Shown: piece by piece, positions 20,288 to 22,372 of the stretch
Position numbering within the stretch: the first letter of the stretch is position 1
Layout: each line of letters begins with the position of its first letter
Assembly: GCA_959600835.1 (NCBI GenBank)
Contig: CAUGNQ010000031.1
Location: 1-22,372 of the forward strand
Origin: an uncultured Collinsella sp.
GTDB lineage: Bacteria > Actinomycetota > Coriobacteriia > Coriobacteriales > Coriobacteriaceae
Reading direction: 5' to 3'
DNA: 22,372 bases
Position numbers and translations under genes: made by a program
Notes under the pieces: model-generated
Database searches by the model: none
What the model was told of the DNA's origin: nothing
What the model saw: only the letters and a program-made list of their open reading frames with translations

Positions 20288-22372
20288 TTATGCCTCCGGG
20301 ACCCTACCCGTCGCCAAAATCTGTTCAAGTGCCGCCTCGTCCAGCACGGGCACACCCAGCTGCTCGGCCTTGGCGAGCTTGGAGCCTGCTTTGGGACCGG
20401 CGACCAGATAGCTCGTCTTCTTTGACACACTGCCCGAAACCTTGGCGCCAAGCACCTTGAGCGCCGCGCCCGCCTCGTCGCGGGTGCGGTTGACGAGCGT
20501 GCCGGTGAGCACGAAGGTCAGACCCGCGAGTGGCTGTGCGTCGGCAAGCTCGCCTGCCACGCCAGCGTCGGCTGCGGCTTGCGCGTGCGCGGCGCCCAAG
20601 TCGACCTCGAGCGACAGGCCCGCCTGGCGCAGGCGTTCCAGCACGGCAAGGTTCTCGGGCACGGCCAGGAACTGCTTGACGCTCGCCGCAATCTTGGGAC
20701 CGATGCCCTCGCACTCGGCGATGTCCTCTTCGCTCGCCAAGATGAGCTTGTCAATCGACAGGAATCGCTCGGCAATGACCTCGCCCACACTCTTGCCCAC
20801 ATGACGGATACCCAAGGCAAACAGCACGCGACCGAGCGGCTGGCTCTTAGACTTGTTGAGCTCGGCGATGATTTTCTCGGCCGTCTTGAGGCCCACCGGA
20901 ATGGGATCGCCCTTCTTGACGCCCTTTTTGCTGTTGGAGCTGGCATACACGCGGCCCGTGTCCAGGCTGGCGATGTCGTCGACTGTGAGCTGGTAGAAGT
21001 CCGCGACATCGTGGATAAGGCCGGCGGCGATCATCTTGTCGACGATTTCGTCGCCCAGGCCGTCCACGTCCATGCAACCGCGGCTCACCCAGTGGAGCAG
21101 GCGCTCCTTGAGCTGTGCGGGGCAGTCGATGGACACGCAGCGGTAGGCCACCTCGCCGTCCTCGTGCACCACGGGGCTGCCGCACACGGGGCAGACCTCG
21201 GGCATCTGCCAGTCAACGCTGTCGGCCGGGCGCTTGTCGAGCACGGGGCCCACGACCTCGGGAATCACGTCGCCTGCCTTGTGCACGATGATAGTGTCGC
21301 CCTCGCGCACGTTTTTGCGGCGGATCTCGTCGATGTTGTGCAGCGTGGCGCGCGCGATGGTGGAGCCGGCGACCGTCACCGGGTCGAACTCAGCGACCGG
21401 CGTGAGCACACCGGTGCGGCCCACCTGGATGCGAATCTCGCGCAGGACGGTCTGCTTTTCCTCGGGCGGGAACTTAAAGGCGATGGCCCAACGCGGCGCA
21501 CGGGCGGTAAAGCCCAGGTCGAGCTGCTGTTGGAAGCTGTCAACCTTTACGACCACGCCGTCGATGTCGTAGTCCAGGTCACCGCGATGCTCGAGGGCCT
21601 GGGCACAGAACTCGTGGACCTCGGCCGGCGTGGCGCAGCGTGCCACGTTGGGGTTGACGCTAAAGCCGGCACTGCGCAGCCAGTCGAGAAACTCACGCTG
21701 GCTGTGGACGTGCAGCGGATCGGTATCGGCAATGGCGTAGATAAAGGTAGCCAGGTCGCGGCGCGCCGTGACCTTGGGGTCCTTTTGGCGCAGGCTGCCG
21801 GCGGCGGCGTTGCGCGGGTTGGCGAAGGGGTCGCGGCCCTCGGCATCGGCCTCGTCGTTCAGACGCACAAAGCTGCCCTTGGGCATGTAGACCTCGCCGC
21901 GCACCTCAATGGTGCGCTCGCGGTCGGCACCCATGTGGGCGAGCGCAGGCTCGGACAGGTGCATGGGCACATCCTTGATGGTACGCACGTTGAGCGACAC
22001 GTCCTCGCCCGTGGTGCCGTCGCCGCGCGTGGCGGCGCGTACGAAGGTGCCGTTTTGGTAGGTAAGGGCCACGCCCAGGCCGTCGATCTTAAGCTCGCAG
22101 GTATAGGTGACGCTGCCGGCACCGAGCGCATCCTCGGCGCGCTGGAGCCACGCGTCGAGTTCGTCCAGGTCCATGGCATCGTCCATGGAGTACATGCGTG
22201 CCATATGCGTGACCGGCGTAAACTGCTCGCTCACGTAGCCGCCCACACGCTGGGTATAGCTGTCGGGGGTCACCAGGTCGGGGTAGGTCGCCTCGATTTC
22301 CTGCAGCTCAACGAGCATTTTGTCAAAGGCGGCGTCCGTGAACTCGGGCGCATCGAGCCTGTAGTAGCGATA
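20288..22372 (-). CDS. ligA: NAD-dependent DNA ligase LigA (N-terminus beyond the window)
   Basis: The enzyme seals nicks in DNA during replication and repair, using NAD to form an AMP-lysine intermediate. The frame stays open to the right edge: the last 18 codons encode YRYYRLDAPEFTDAAFDK, matching the start of the LigA Ia domain, so only about 20 residues are missing and the internal ATG at 22318 is not the true start. The adenylation motif ELKIDG holds the nucleotide-accepting lysine (visible residue 95). The OB region follows, then a Cys4 zinc finger (CPVCG ... CVSIDCPAQ), helix-hairpin-helix repeats (around GIRHVGKSVGE and CEGIGPKIA), and a C-terminal BRCT domain (LAGLTFVLTGTL ... TSYLVAGPKAGSKL). 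All domains are intact. Its stop lies 5 nt from the shared hairpin with the convergent lipoprotein gene. Confidence 0.97.
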   Translation of the reverse strand, partial: YRYYRLDAPEFTDAAFDKMLVELQEIEATYPDLVTPDSYTQRVGGYVSEQFTPVTHMARMYSMDDAMDLDELDAWLQRAEDALGAGSVTYTCELKIDGLGVALTYQNGTFVRAATRGDGTTGEDVSLNVRTIKDVPMHLSEPALAHMGADRERTIEVRGEVYMPKGSFVRLNDEADAEGRDPFANPRNAAAGSLRQKDPKVTARRDLATFIYAIADTDPLHVHSQREFLDWLRSAGFSVNPNVARCATPAEVHEFCAQALEHRGDLDYDIDGVVVKVDSFQQQLDLGFTARAPRWAIAFKFPPEEKQTVLREIRIQVGRTGVLTPVAEFDPVTVAGSTIARATLHNIDEIRRKNVREGDTIIVHKAGDVIPEVVGPVLDKRPADSVDWQMPEVCPVCGSPVVHEDGEVAYRCVSIDCPAQLKERLLHWVSRGCMDVDGLGDEIVDKMIAAGLIHDVADFYQLTVDDIASLDTGRVYASSNSKKGVKKGDPIPVGLKTAEKIIAELNKSKSQPLGRVLFALGIRHVGKSVGEVIAERFLSIDKLILASEEDIAECEGIGPKIAASVKQFLAVPENLAVLERLRQAGLSLEVDLGAAHAQAAADAGVAGELADAQPLAGLTFVLTGTLVNRTRDEAGAALKVLGAKVSGSVSKKTSYLVAGPKAGSKLAKAEQLGVPVLDEAALEQILATGRVPEA

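Noticed and set aside
22316..22318. ATG at 22318 as the start of ligA
   Set aside because: The frame continues upstream to the window edge with residues matching the conserved LigA N-terminus, so this methionine is internal.

Overview
The window is most consistent with a gut actinobacterium of the class Coriobacteriia, probably Collinsella or a close relative. This rests on the high GC content, the style of the protein sequences, the Tat and beta-glucoside PTS gene content, and the recurring gene-end hairpins. It is a judgement from sequence style, not a database match. Nearly all genes lie on the minus strand. The exceptions are the MATE/MerR pair and a two-gene AT-rich island on the plus strand.

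Layout. 1-224: 5' part of a secreted protein running off the left edge, followed by about 460 bp of AT-rich, gene-free DNA. 730-3043: a Cof-type HAD phosphatase and an MFS transporter. 3280-7490: a beta-glucoside module made of a LicT/BglG antiterminator, a PTS EIIBC permease and a GH1 6-phospho-beta-glucosidase. It has a convincing RNA antiterminator hairpin in the licT leader and a second, weaker RAT-like/terminator pair before the PTS gene. 7739-8323: a histidine-phosphatase-superfamily enzyme. 8495-10859: a molybdenum-cofactor operon, moaA followed 4 bp later by a moaC-mobB fusion. 11093-12130: an orphan protein with a DUF559/Vsr-like nuclease-type C-terminus. 12345-16056: two overlapping half-transporter genes forming a heterodimeric ABC exporter with one degenerate ATP site. 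16318-18578: a MATE efflux pump and a MerR-family regulator behind a typical MerR-type promoter. 18688-20252: a lower-GC pair encoding a probable Tat-exported papain-like cysteine protease and a small lipoprotein. 20288-22372: ligA, lacking only its extreme N-terminus beyond the right edge.

The most distinctive non-coding signal is a set of recurrent palindromes placed just after the stop codons of minus-strand genes. Family A (five copies) has a CCACCACAAAGG stem and a GGGNCAGG-type loop. Family B (three copies, both orientations) has a CCATCACAACATTCGA stem. Family C (one copy) has a different stem but shares the loop core of family A. They look like REP-type elements serving as intrinsic terminators, and one family A copy has a compensatory base-pair change in its stem. 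A separate 162-bp foldback element lies between the PTS and glucosidase genes.

The leads best worth following are the licT leader, where the RAT hairpin can alternatively pair with the Shine-Dalgarno region next to a T6 run; the shared-loop gene-end hairpins; and the protease/lipoprotein pair.
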